From contig NZ_WTWY01000001.1 in NCBI RefSeq assembly GCF_009870825.1, positions 248,001 through 312,000 on the forward strand: DNA of 64,000 nt. Direction: 5' to 3'. Positions 1 to 6,670 of this stretch are shown here, in pieces. Within the stretch, counting starts at the first letter, position 1. Each line of letters starts with the position of its first letter. Below the pieces are notes generated by a model that had not been told where the DNA came from, did not search any database, and was given only the letters and a program-made list of their open reading frames with translations. The DNA comes from Paenibacillus sp. USDA918EY. Its GTDB lineage: Bacteria; Bacillota; Bacilli; Paenibacillales; Paenibacillaceae. A program made the translations under genes and the position numbers.

Positions 1-180
1 GTTTACAATGTCGTTGCAGCTTACGTTTGCAGCCGTTATTCCGGAGAAATTGCCGAAGACGGACAGGAAGTCAAAGAGTTAAGATTTTTTGGATTGGACA
101 GCCTTCCGGACTCGATCAGCCCGCCGGATCGGCCGATCATCCAGAGGTTTCTGGAAATGAGGCGCGAACTAGTGCGATGA
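1..180 (+). CDS. NUDIX hydrolase, C-terminal part
   Basis: The reading frame is open from the window edge and ends at TGA 178-180. The visible 59 residues contain EVKELRFFGLDSLP followed by ISPPDRPII, the usual tail of small NUDIX pyrophosphohydrolases in Firmicutes. The NUDIX box lies outside the window, so substrate and activity cannot be judged. The stop overlaps the ATG of the next gene by ATGA, suggesting translational coupling in one operon. Confidence 0.7.
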   Translation, partial: VYNVVAAYVCSRYSGEIAEDGQEVKELRFFGLDSLPDSISPPDRPIIQRFLEMRRELVR

Positions 181-773
181 ATGATGCGAAACTTTTGCAG
201 CATTATTTGAACATGCGGGAGCCGGAAGCATACCAATGGAATTTGTCTGCGAAAAGCCTGTATCTTGAGCTGGAGACGCGCGACTTTTTTGAAAGGCATT
301 TCCATGCGCATGAAGGAATCGAAGCATGCAACATCGGTATTGGCACGGGAGAATGGGACGATTTTTTAGGTTACCGGTTGCATGGGTTCGGCAAACTGAC
401 AAGCATTGACATCGATCCGGACATTTGCGGGCTGTTTGGCTACAGGCAGGAGCGGGAAGGGCATCCGAATCCTTCGACGGTGCTTTGCGGCGACTTTTTA
501 ACCTGCGATTTGCCGGCTGGTGAGTATGACCTCGTGACGATGATTGGCTCCACCTTGAACGAAATCGGAGTTTTCGGCGGAACATTCGAGAAGATCGGCC
601 AAATATTGAAACCCGGCGGCGTTTTGATGTATATGGATTTTGATCAGGATGACCGCAAAGACAACCTGCTGGAGTTGCTTCCCCATTTGCACATGGAGAC
701 AGAGAAGGTGGAAACGTACGACCGTTTTTCGAGCATCAAATTTTTTATCATAAAAATACGAAAACCCATATAG
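177..773 (+). CDS. class I SAM-dependent methyltransferase
   Basis: A 198-residue cytosolic protein. The ATG at 177 is preferred because it overlaps the preceding stop (ATGA) and gives the family-like start MNDAKLLQHYL; a longer frame begins inside the NUDIX gene. A glycine-rich SAM loop is visible as NIGIGTGEWDD, followed by the acidic beta-2 end LTSIDIDPD, the motif VLCGDFLTCDLP, and LKPGGVLMYMDFD, which is the post-IV 'KPGG' signature of Rossmann methyltransferases. The methyl acceptor is unknown. It sits between a NUDIX gene and a GrpB gene on the same strand. Confidence 0.75.
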   Translation: MNDAKLLQHYLNMREPEAYQWNLSAKSLYLELETRDFFERHFHAHEGIEACNIGIGTGEWDDFLGYRLHGFGKLTSIDIDPDICGLFGYRQEREGHPNPSTVLCGDFLTCDLPAGEYDLVTMIGSTLNEIGVFGGTFEKIGQILKPGGVLMYMDFDQDDRKDNLLELLPHLHMETEKVETYDRFSSIKFFIIKIRKPI

Positions 774-811
774 ATGATCCTGTATGTATAAAGGCAGAAT
801 GGAGCAGACAG

Positions 812-1330
812 ATGGAACAAGTCAATATTTCCGAATATAACCCGCATTGGGCTTGGGAATTCGAGCAGGAAAAGTTGAAAATCGCCGAGGCGCTGGAAGG
901 TATCGTGCTTGGGATCGAGCATATCGGAAGCACTTCCGTTCCGGGCTTGGGGGCGAAGCCGATCATCGACATCATGGCCGGCGTTTCTGCTCTGGACGAA
1001 ATAACTCCTGTGCACCGGGTCCGATTGGAACGGATCGGGTATCATTTCGTCGATCATCCGCATTTTCCGGAAAGAAGGTTTTTCCGCCGGGGCGAGTGGC
1101 GTGCGGGAACGCATCATTTGCATGTCTATCGGCACGAGGGCGAACATTGGAACATGCAGCTCTTGTTTCGTAATTATTTGATCCGCCATCCGGAGGCTTT
1201 AAAGGATTATTTTCGATTGAAACAGAATCTCGCGCAGCTGTACCCGCATGACCGGGCGAAATATACCGAAGCGAAGGGTTCGTTTATCCGCAAAATCATC
1301 GAGTTGGCACGGGCTGAAAATGAAAATTAA
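812..1330 (+). CDS. GrpB family protein (nucleotidyltransferase fold)
   Basis: 172 residues. The GrpB signature is clear: YNPHWAWEFEQEK near the N terminus, IEHIGSTSVPGLGAKPIIDIM in the centre, and FRNYLIRHPEALKDYFRLK with AKYTEAKGSFI near the end. GrpB proteins share the nucleotidyltransferase fold (the GSTSVPGL...KPIIDI block), but their substrate is not established; some relatives are fused to CoaE. Length is normal for a stand-alone GrpB. It is co-directional with the methyltransferase and the VOC gene, with short gaps, and is probably co-transcribed. Confidence 0.85.
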   Translation: MEQVNISEYNPHWAWEFEQEKLKIAEALEGIVLGIEHIGSTSVPGLGAKPIIDIMAGVSALDEITPVHRVRLERIGYHFVDHPHFPERRFFRRGEWRAGTHHLHVYRHEGEHWNMQLLFRNYLIRHPEALKDYFRLKQNLAQLYPHDRAKYTEAKGSFIRKIIELARAENEN

Positions 1331-1348
1331 ATCATCGAGGTGTTCGAT

Positions 1349-1732
1349 ATGAGTAAAGCCGTCCTTAAAAAATTGGAGCATATGCAAATTCCGGTCAAAC
1401 ATGTATCCGAAGCCGCTGAATGGTACGTTTCCCATCTCGGCTTTCAAGTGCTGGGCGTCTCCGAGGAACATCGCCATGCGTTTCTGAAGCTCCAGGAAGG
1501 GCCCATGCTCATGTTATGGGAAACAACTGACGAAACCGGCGCGAATTTTTCGGTGAACGGCCAAACGATGCCCGTATTGCTGTATAACACGGACCAAATC
1601 CACGTTTTGCATGATCATCTGCATGAACTCGGCGTCGAAATTACGTTTTACCAAAATGAAGGTTTCGGATGGGTGCTTAAATTTATCGATCCCAGCGGAA
1701 ACATGTGGGGCGTCATTCAACCGAATAACTAG
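1349..1732 (+). CDS. VOC/glyoxalase-superfamily protein
   Basis: 127 residues from the ATG at 1349, which lies 8 nt after GAGG (1337-1340); an in-frame GTG at 1340 overlaps that ribosome site and is less likely. The protein has one complete VOC-type pair of beta-alpha-beta-beta-beta units: HMQIPVKHVSEAAEWYVSHLGF at the start and FIDPSGNMWGV at the end. This pattern is found in glyoxalases, bleomycin-resistance-like and dioxygenase proteins; the substrate cannot be read from the sequence. It is cytosolic and lies in the same small-gene operon. Confidence 0.75.
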   Translation: MSKAVLKKLEHMQIPVKHVSEAAEWYVSHLGFQVLGVSEEHRHAFLKLQEGPMLMLWETTDETGANFSVNGQTMPVLLYNTDQIHVLHDHLHELGVEITFYQNEGFGWVLKFIDPSGNMWGVIQPNN

Positions 1733-1749
1733 GAATGGGGGAAATGCTG

Positions 1750-2340
1750 ATGGGATCGAGAGTGATGCATTACTGCATTTCAACGCTGCTGGCCCGGGAA
1801 CTGGGCATCGATGACGATCAGTTTTTGCTGGGCGGCATCGCGCCGGACGTCCATAAATACATGAATGCGCCGAAAAAGGATTCCCATTTCATCATTCTCC
1901 AAACGGATTCGGAATTTGCCTGCGATTACCGCGGTTTTTGCCAAAAATATGAGCACCACATGAAAGATCCTTTTTTTCTCGGTTATTTTTATCATTTGAT
2001 CTCGGACGACATTTGGGTGAAAGAGATCTATTACAAAAAAATCAAATGGCTGCCCCAGCCGGAAAAAAAAGAAGCGCAGGGTAAATATTACAGGGACTTT
2101 TGGCGGTTGAACGGAAAGCTCATCGACCATTATGCCTTGACCTTGAAGCCGCTTGATGCGGAAGCCGTCCGAATAGACGAAATTGACTATACGTATCTTC
2201 CGGAATTGATCCGGGATCTGCAATCCGATTTTGCGATGAAGGATGAAGCCAAAGAGCAGGCGTTGGAAATTTTGGATTTTGACGAGGTGATTGAGGTGCT
2301 GGAGAGCTCGGTGAAAGCATGCCTTGGCGAGACCAAATGA
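1750..2340 (+). CDS. zinc-dependent phospholipase C-like hydrolase
   Basis: About 196 residues. The start is taken at ATG 1750 because GGGGGA (1737-1742) is 7 nt upstream; ATGs at 1735 and 1744 are also in frame. The protein matches the bacterial zinc-dependent phospholipase C/S1-P1-like pattern: SRVMHYCISTLLAREL, LGGIAPDVHK, an SHF motif and GYFYHLISDDIW, supplying the His and Asp residues that would bind metals. There is no signal peptide, unlike secreted PlcB-type enzymes, so it is probably cytosolic and of unknown substrate. The gene ends in ATGA, overlapping a decayed downstream frame. Confidence 0.65.
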   Translation: MGSRVMHYCISTLLARELGIDDDQFLLGGIAPDVHKYMNAPKKDSHFIILQTDSEFACDYRGFCQKYEHHMKDPFFLGYFYHLISDDIWVKEIYYKKIKWLPQPEKKEAQGKYYRDFWRLNGKLIDHYALTLKPLDAEAVRIDEIDYTYLPELIRDLQSDFAMKDEAKEQALEILDFDEVIEVLESSVKACLGETK

Positions 2341-2507
2341 CTTTAAGCATGATCCTCGAGCCATATCCGGTCCTGGCATTGATACTGTATTTCGGGGAAC
2401 GGCTTGGATCCGGCACGGGACCTTAACTGGTTATTGCCATTATCCTCTTGAAGGCACCCACTTGGTGGTCGGAGGGCTGGAAACACGTATGTCCAAAGAC
2501 GGCGTAG
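2337..2507 (+). pseudogene. relic of a small membrane-protein gene
   Basis: An ATG overlapping the previous stop opens a frame reading MTLSMILEPYPVLALILYF, then GERLGSGTGP, a TAA, and in the same frame LVIAIILL and TWWSEGWKHV before the next stop. The ATGA coupling and the two hydrophobic stretches in one frame on either side of a single stop suggest a small two-helix membrane protein that has decayed. I do not recognise the family. The alternative is that the frame is fortuitous. Confidence 0.35.
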
Positions 2508-2518
2508 TGGAAGCCATC

Positions 2519-2647
2519 GAGCGTTTTTGCGGGAGGGCGATTTGCTGGGATTTATCGGGAGCTGTCTACAGGGAAGTAACGAAGGTTGAATAATTTTTCT
2601 CAGGAGCGAAAAGAAAGCCCCTTCCGGCTAATGACCGGAAAAGGCTG
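2519..2647 (+). pseudogene. duplicated 3' tail of a MocR-type gene with its hairpin
   Basis: This stretch closely matches the end of the MocR regulator gene and its downstream region at about 8027-8166. Shared blocks include GCGGGAGGG, GGGATTTATCGGGAGCTG, AAGTAACGAAGGTTGAATAA and TTTTTCTCAGGAG. It keeps the hairpin corresponding to the MocR terminator (CCTTCCGG...CCGGAAAAGG) but lacks the T-run. No upstream part of a MocR gene remains. It is therefore a 3' fragment of a second copy, left by duplication or recombination. Confidence 0.6.
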
Positions 2648-2785
2648 AATACTGCTGCCTCTGTTCTCGATCGCAATCTGTAAAATCACCCTTGCGCTCG
2701 TTTTTTCACTGAATCATCATCAGGATCTCGGTATCAGGGTTTGTTTTGGGGGCAGCGACGTGGCTGACATTAACAGGATGGGCAG

Positions 2786-4480
2786 CTAGCGGATCTTCAC
2801 CAATTGCCATTGCTGGTTCAGATCGCCCCGATATAGATTTTGCTGAAGCTTCGCCCCATCCGCGGAGGAGGCTCCTGCAACCTCGACGGCCTTGTTGCTG
2901 TTCACATTCAGGATGCTCCAGTAACCGTTGCTCAGTTTGATCAATCTGAACTTCTGCGCAGTATTTCCCAAGTCTTCCATGAGTTGGACCGCTTCGCCGT
3001 TGTTCTTCGTTCCGTTTCGGATATCCATGACTTTTTGGTCGGCCGAGCTGACGCTTCGCAGCCTATACACATTGTTGTAAGTCCCCATATCACTGGCAAC
3101 CCATTGCTGGGCTGTCGCTTGATTGTCCGACCACTGCTGAAGCTGCAGCCCGTTGGTATTCTGACCGCCCGGAACATCTATCACTTTACCTGATGCGCGG
3201 TTCACGATCTTATACGTCGAGCCGGACAAGACTCCGTTCCAGATCCCGTTCCAAGGGTTCAGCTGCGCCCGTTCATAATACCATTCGAAGAGGAAACGGG
3301 CCATGCCGTCCCGTGCAGTATTGCCGTCATACTTGAGGCCTGCGGTCGGATCGGCGAAAGAACTTTTTGGGCCGGGCTCCAGCAAAAATCCGTTCATATG
3401 AGCAGTCATGCTAACATTGCCAGCCGCTGTAAAAATGGCCTTCGTATTTTTGCCGAAACCTTCATTGGACCCGTTGAACAGCTCCCAGTAGGAGGAATCC
3501 CCGGGCTGTGTCTTGAACCAGGTGGTCTCCGTAATGTTGATGGGATAGTGATCGGCGCAAGGCTTAATATTCGTATCCCCCTGCTGCTGCAAAGTCGCAT
3601 AATCGTCATGGGCACCGTACCCTGGATACCAGTGGACGGAATACCCGATATTGTTCAAGGGATCCGTCAGCGGACTGGACGCGCACAGCTGGTAGTATTG
3701 ATCCCAGCCAAGCCCCGCGGCCCATATCACGTTGTCGGCGCCTTTACTGCGTATAGTGGATATGATGGAATTTTGGAAATTTTTAAGGGAGTTCCAGTAA
3801 TCGGCGAAATTGGGTTGAGAGGGATTTCCGCCCCATTGCCCGTTGACATCGGACAGGACCGGTTCATTGATCAGTTCGAACATCACGTTGTCCGCGCTCT
3901 TGATCGACGGTTGGGAGGCAAGGTAACCCCAGATTTCGTTGAATTTGTTCAGATTGGATGGGGTGGTTGCCTGGTTGTTCGAAAGGGTATCGAGACCCAG
4001 CGTAACATACAGGCCCTTTGTCTTGGCATAGGCAATATACGGAATGATGACGTTTTGCGTAACACTTTGCAAACCGGCAAAATTATAGGTGCCGGCGGCT
4101 ACATCGCCCATGTCTTCCCGGTCAATAAACAGCCGGACCTGATTCATGTACCAGCCGTGGCTGCTGCCGTATTTGGCAGACGTATCGGTAAAGGTATCGG
4201 TGATATCCTTCAAATAGTCCAAAATGGCCGCATGCCGGTTTCCTCCGTTCCGGTCGAGATAGTACTTGCTGGACTGGTAGGTCCAATAGGAGCCCGAAGG
4301 CTGATGCCAACCGCTTAGCAGGACGGGCTGTCCGCTGCTGTTCACCAGTTGGTTGCCGCTCACATGGAGCTTGGACATAGGCATTCCGTTCCACGCATCT
4401 GCGCGCTGGCTGGCCATTAGCGTGGGTACCACCATGACCAGAGCCAGCAGAAGCTTGATGGTCCATCTCATTTTCTTCAC
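2786..4480 (-). CDS. secreted GH5 glycoside hydrolase with C-terminal ricin-type lectin domain
   Basis: About 564 residues. The GTG at 4480 is chosen because AAGGAG lies 9 nt upstream; longer frames lack a ribosome site. Residues 1-29 form a signal peptide (MKKMRWTIKLLLALVM...ADA), so the enzyme is exported. The catalytic domain, about 35-415, shows the GH5 acid/base motif FELINEPV (E near 206) and a C-terminal ITETTW block with the candidate nucleophile (E near 318). Residues about 420-562 form a ricin B-like/CBM13 domain with repeated Q-x-W units (QQWVA, QKFRLI, QQWQLVKIR). The substrate could be beta-mannan, beta-glucan or another polysaccharide; the galactomannan-type locus 18 kb away makes mannan attractive but unproven. 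A consensus cre lies upstream. Confidence 0.85.
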   Translation of the reverse strand: MKKMRWTIKLLLALVMVVPTLMASQRADAWNGMPMSKLHVSGNQLVNSSGQPVLLSGWHQPSGSYWTYQSSKYYLDRNGGNRHAAILDYLKDITDTFTDTSAKYGSSHGWYMNQVRLFIDREDMGDVAAGTYNFAGLQSVTQNVIIPYIAYAKTKGLYVTLGLDTLSNNQATTPSNLNKFNEIWGYLASQPSIKSADNVMFELINEPVLSDVNGQWGGNPSQPNFADYWNSLKNFQNSIISTIRSKGADNVIWAAGLGWDQYYQLCASSPLTDPLNNIGYSVHWYPGYGAHDDYATLQQQGDTNIKPCADHYPINITETTWFKTQPGDSSYWELFNGSNEGFGKNTKAIFTAAGNVSMTAHMNGFLLEPGPKSSFADPTAGLKYDGNTARDGMARFLFEWYYERAQLNPWNGIWNGVLSGSTYKIVNRASGKVIDVPGGQNTNGLQLQQWSDNQATAQQWVASDMGTYNNVYRLRSVSSADQKVMDIRNGTKNNGEAVQLMEDLGNTAQKFRLIKLSNGYWSILNVNSNKAVEVAGASSADGAKLQQNLYRGDLNQQWQLVKIR

Positions 4481-4545
4481 ACGATCCATCTCCTTTTTTG
4501 TTTTTTGTAAAATCAATGACGGTACGAAATCACTGGGCACATTTT

Positions 4546-4561
4546 ATGAATGCGTTTTCAA
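4546..4561 (-). promoter_or_regulatory. catabolite-responsive element (cre) upstream of the GH5 gene
   Basis: Read on the minus strand the bases are TTGAAAACGCATTCAT. This fits the Bacillus CcpA consensus WTGNAARCGNWWNCAW at every position. It lies about 65-80 bp upstream of the GH5 start, where CcpA would repress the gene when preferred sugars are present. A promoter could not be placed with confidence, so the distance to the transcription start is unknown. Confidence 0.55.
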
Positions 4562-4675
4562 AAAAGAGTGTATTCCAGAGGAAGAAAGAAGACAACCTGT
4601 CAAAATATAGGGTGTTTTAGTGATTTATAGGGTAGTGTACGACTGAAGCGAGCGATAGTGGGAGGCGTACAGCAA

Positions 4676-4736
4676 CAAAAGAAAACAGCATGAACAAGTC
4701 CACTGCCTGAAAGCCTGGCAGCTCCTCATTCATGCT
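4676..4736 (-). terminator. intrinsic terminator after a gene relic
   Basis: On the minus strand, AGCATGAA pairs with TTCATGCT and an inner CTGCC pairs with GGCAG, followed by GTTTTCTTTT. It lies just after the stop of the relic at 4756-4863 and points away from the GH5 gene. Confidence 0.6.
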
Positions 4737-4755
4737 CATGGAAAAAGCAATTGCC

Positions 4756-4863
4756 TTACAAATACATCTCCCGGGCTTCTTCACCAAAATATCTGGTTAC
4801 GTCTTGAGACTCGGCGATATCGATCCAAAAATATGAGGCTATGCTGAACCGCAAAATCGGCCA
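4756..4863 (-). pseudogene. C-terminal fragment of an unidentified gene
   Basis: On the minus strand a frame reads WPILRFSIASYFWIDIAE, then SQDVTRYFGEEAREMYL and a stop, and is followed at once by a strong terminator. Two stop codons precede it and there is no start, so only the 3' end of a gene appears to remain. I do not recognise the protein. The gene-end-plus-terminator arrangement is the main reason for calling it a relic rather than noise. Confidence 0.35.
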
Positions 4864-4892
4864 TTATTAAAACATGGTCAAAGGAGACTCAA

Positions 4893-5384
4893 ATGAAAAA
4901 CACGATGAATAACGTCCGGCTCGCCTTATATCACCGGGATCATGAGGCCGGACTTGAAGCTTTTACGCTGCCTGAGGAACAGCATGAATTTACCGCACTG
5001 CCGTTTGAAGTCATGCAGAACGCGCTGGAGGGGAAGAAGCAACATCCGATTGTCATTTTGGGGGATGACGAGCCGGTTGGCTTTTTCATTCTGGATGCAG
5101 GGGAAGACAGGAGTCAGTACTCGGACAACCCCAATGCCCTGCTGCTGCGGGCGTTCTCCATCGATCACAGGCATCAGGGACAAGGGTACGCGACGCAGTC
5201 CTTGCTTGGACTGAAGGAGTTTGTCAAACAGCATTTCCGGACGGCCGATGAAGTGGTTCTTGCGGTCAATAGGAGAAACGCCGCCGCGCGTCATGTCTAT
5301 CTCAAAGCGGGATTCCGTGATGAGGGACGCACCCGAATCGGGCCGGCGGGCCCGCAGCACATTCTAATACTCGGGATATCATAG
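4893..5384 (+). CDS. GNAT family N-acetyltransferase
   Basis: 163 residues, start ATG 4893 after AAAGGAG. The GNAT core is visible: PVGFFILDAG (beta 4), LLLRAFSIDHRHQGQGYAT, which is the acetyl-CoA pyrophosphate loop of the R/Q-x-x-G-x-G/A type, and VLAVNRRNAAARHVYLKAGF, the N-x-x-A-x-x-x-Y-x-x-x-G-F motif B. GNATs transfer an acetyl group from acetyl-CoA to an amine; the acceptor is unknown. It is probably monocistronic, flanked by a relic terminator and by a terminator of the opposing EamA gene. Confidence 0.85.
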   Translation: MKNTMNNVRLALYHRDHEAGLEAFTLPEEQHEFTALPFEVMQNALEGKKQHPIVILGDDEPVGFFILDAGEDRSQYSDNPNALLLRAFSIDHRHQGQGYATQSLLGLKEFVKQHFRTADEVVLAVNRRNAAARHVYLKAGFRDEGRTRIGPAGPQHILILGIS

Positions 5385-5423
5385 GGAGAACGGTGGAACA
5401 AGGCTTGAGAGAATGGCTTACGA

Positions 5424-5455
5424 CAAAAGAGGACTGGGAGTTTAATTCCCAGTCC
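5424..5455 (-). terminator. intrinsic terminator for the EamA transporter gene
   Basis: GGACTGGGA (5431-5439) pairs with TCCCAGTCC (5447-5455). On the minus strand the stem is followed by TCTTTTGT, which supports termination of the transcript of the gene ending at 5621. Confidence 0.65.
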
Positions 5456-5620
5456 CAACACACTAATTGCAATAAAATTATCGAAAATGAAGTCCTCATC
5501 CTTTTATCAAATTCCATTTCGTCCATTAACGGGAGTACCGCCACCACTCCATTGAAGCGTATATTCTCCACTACGCATGCCTTGTTCGAAACTCTCTTCA
5601 ACATTTTTCCGCGTTTTTCG

Positions 5621-6562
5621 TTATACTGCTTTGGTTTCGCCGGTTTTGCTGCGCTGCGGCCTGCCTTTGAACATGAGCGCTTTCAACGAATCCAGGTTGA
5701 CGGCGACAATGCCGACGATAATCGTGATGCCGCCGATCACGGACAAAACGGAAATCGGCTCGCCGTACAAAACGGCGCCAAGGCAAAGGGCGATGAGCGG
5801 CGACACGTAAAGCCAGGTGGACGGGAATACGGGGTTCGTTTTGGCGATGAGCCAGTAAAAAATCGTATGGCCCGTCATGGAGCCGGCAAAGATCAAATAG
5901 AGCAGCGACAACACGGCTTTCGGCGCAAGCATGGGACCGATATCGACCGGTTCGGCGAACAAGGACAACACCAGAAGCATTGCTCCGCCATACATCATTT
6001 GGGCCGCGTTCAAAGCGATGGGGGACGTATCCTCAAACCGTTTTACGACACGGCGCGAATAGACGGTACCGGCCGAGTAAAACACTTGGCCCACCAACAC
6101 CGAGATACATCCGAACACCCACAGTTTGCTGAAGTTGACCGTCAGGCCGGGCAGAAGCAGCAAAACGACGCCAACCGTGCCTATGAGACAGCCGGCGAGA
6201 GCGTGGATGGAAAGCCGCTGCCGCGCCATGGCGGTTTGAAGCCCCAAAATCATCAGGGGGGCGGTTGCCGACAAAATGGCGGCAATGCCTGAGCTTATAT
6301 GCTGTTCCGCCCAATATAGGGTGGCGAACGTGCCGAAGGTCAGCGCCGTTCCCGTCAAAAACATTTCCTTGCGAAACAGCAGGGACAACTTTGCTTTTCG
6401 TTTAATGACCATGTATGTCAAAAGGATGCTCCCTGCCAAAAGAAAACGGAGACCCGCAGAGAAAAAAGGCGGGGCCCCTGCGTCGATCCCTACTTTAATA
6501 GCCAAAAACGTCGTCCCGAACACGAGACACATCAGCGCATAATTCATAAATATCATGTCCAT
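5621..6562 (-). CDS. EamA/DMT family transporter
   Basis: 313 residues with about ten predicted transmembrane helices in two EamA repeats. Visible features are the N-terminal MDMIFMNYALMCLVFGTTFLAIKVGIDAG, with the family's F-G-x-x-F-x-x-I-K pattern, and repeat-boundary motifs ATLYWAEQHISSGIAAILSATAPL and INPVFPSTW-like ...TNPVFPSTWLYVSPLIALCLG. DMT proteins of this type export amino acids or small metabolites, but the substrate is not readable. It is transcribed divergently from the MocR gene, which probably controls it. An in-frame open stretch continues after the stop before the terminator. Confidence 0.85.
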   Translation of the reverse strand: MDMIFMNYALMCLVFGTTFLAIKVGIDAGAPPFFSAGLRFLLAGSILLTYMVIKRKAKLSLLFRKEMFLTGTALTFGTFATLYWAEQHISSGIAAILSATAPLMILGLQTAMARQRLSIHALAGCLIGTVGVVLLLLPGLTVNFSKLWVFGCISVLVGQVFYSAGTVYSRRVVKRFEDTSPIALNAAQMMYGGAMLLVLSLFAEPVDIGPMLAPKAVLSLLYLIFAGSMTGHTIFYWLIAKTNPVFPSTWLYVSPLIALCLGAVLYGEPISVLSVIGGITIIVGIVAVNLDSLKALMFKGRPQRSKTGETKAV

Positions 6563-6599
6563 TCCTCCTTGTATTGCTTTATCATAAAAGAAACGGAAT

Positions 6600-6627
6600 A
6601 GAACAGATGATATTTAACAGAACAGAT
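6600..6627. promoter_or_regulatory. direct-repeat operator between EamA and MocR genes
   Basis: AGAACAGAT occurs at 6600-6608 and again at 6619-6627, identical in 9 of 9 positions with a 19-bp period, in the 108-bp region between the two divergent genes. MocR/PdxR regulators are known to bind direct repeats near their own promoter, so this is a good candidate site; it is inferred, not demonstrated. Confidence 0.45.
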
Positions 6628-6670
6628 AAAGGACGTATTTGATAAGATATAGCTAAAGGGAGGGAGTCTT

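Noticed and set aside
3398-4318. Plus-strand open frame opposite the GH5 gene
   Set aside because: The minus strand encodes a complete GH5-lectin protein; the plus-strand translation has no domain or ribosome site.
5393-6292. Plus-strand open frame of about 300 codons opposite the EamA gene
   Set aside because: Composition rich in R, H, G and Q with no motif; the minus strand has a clear transporter and terminator.
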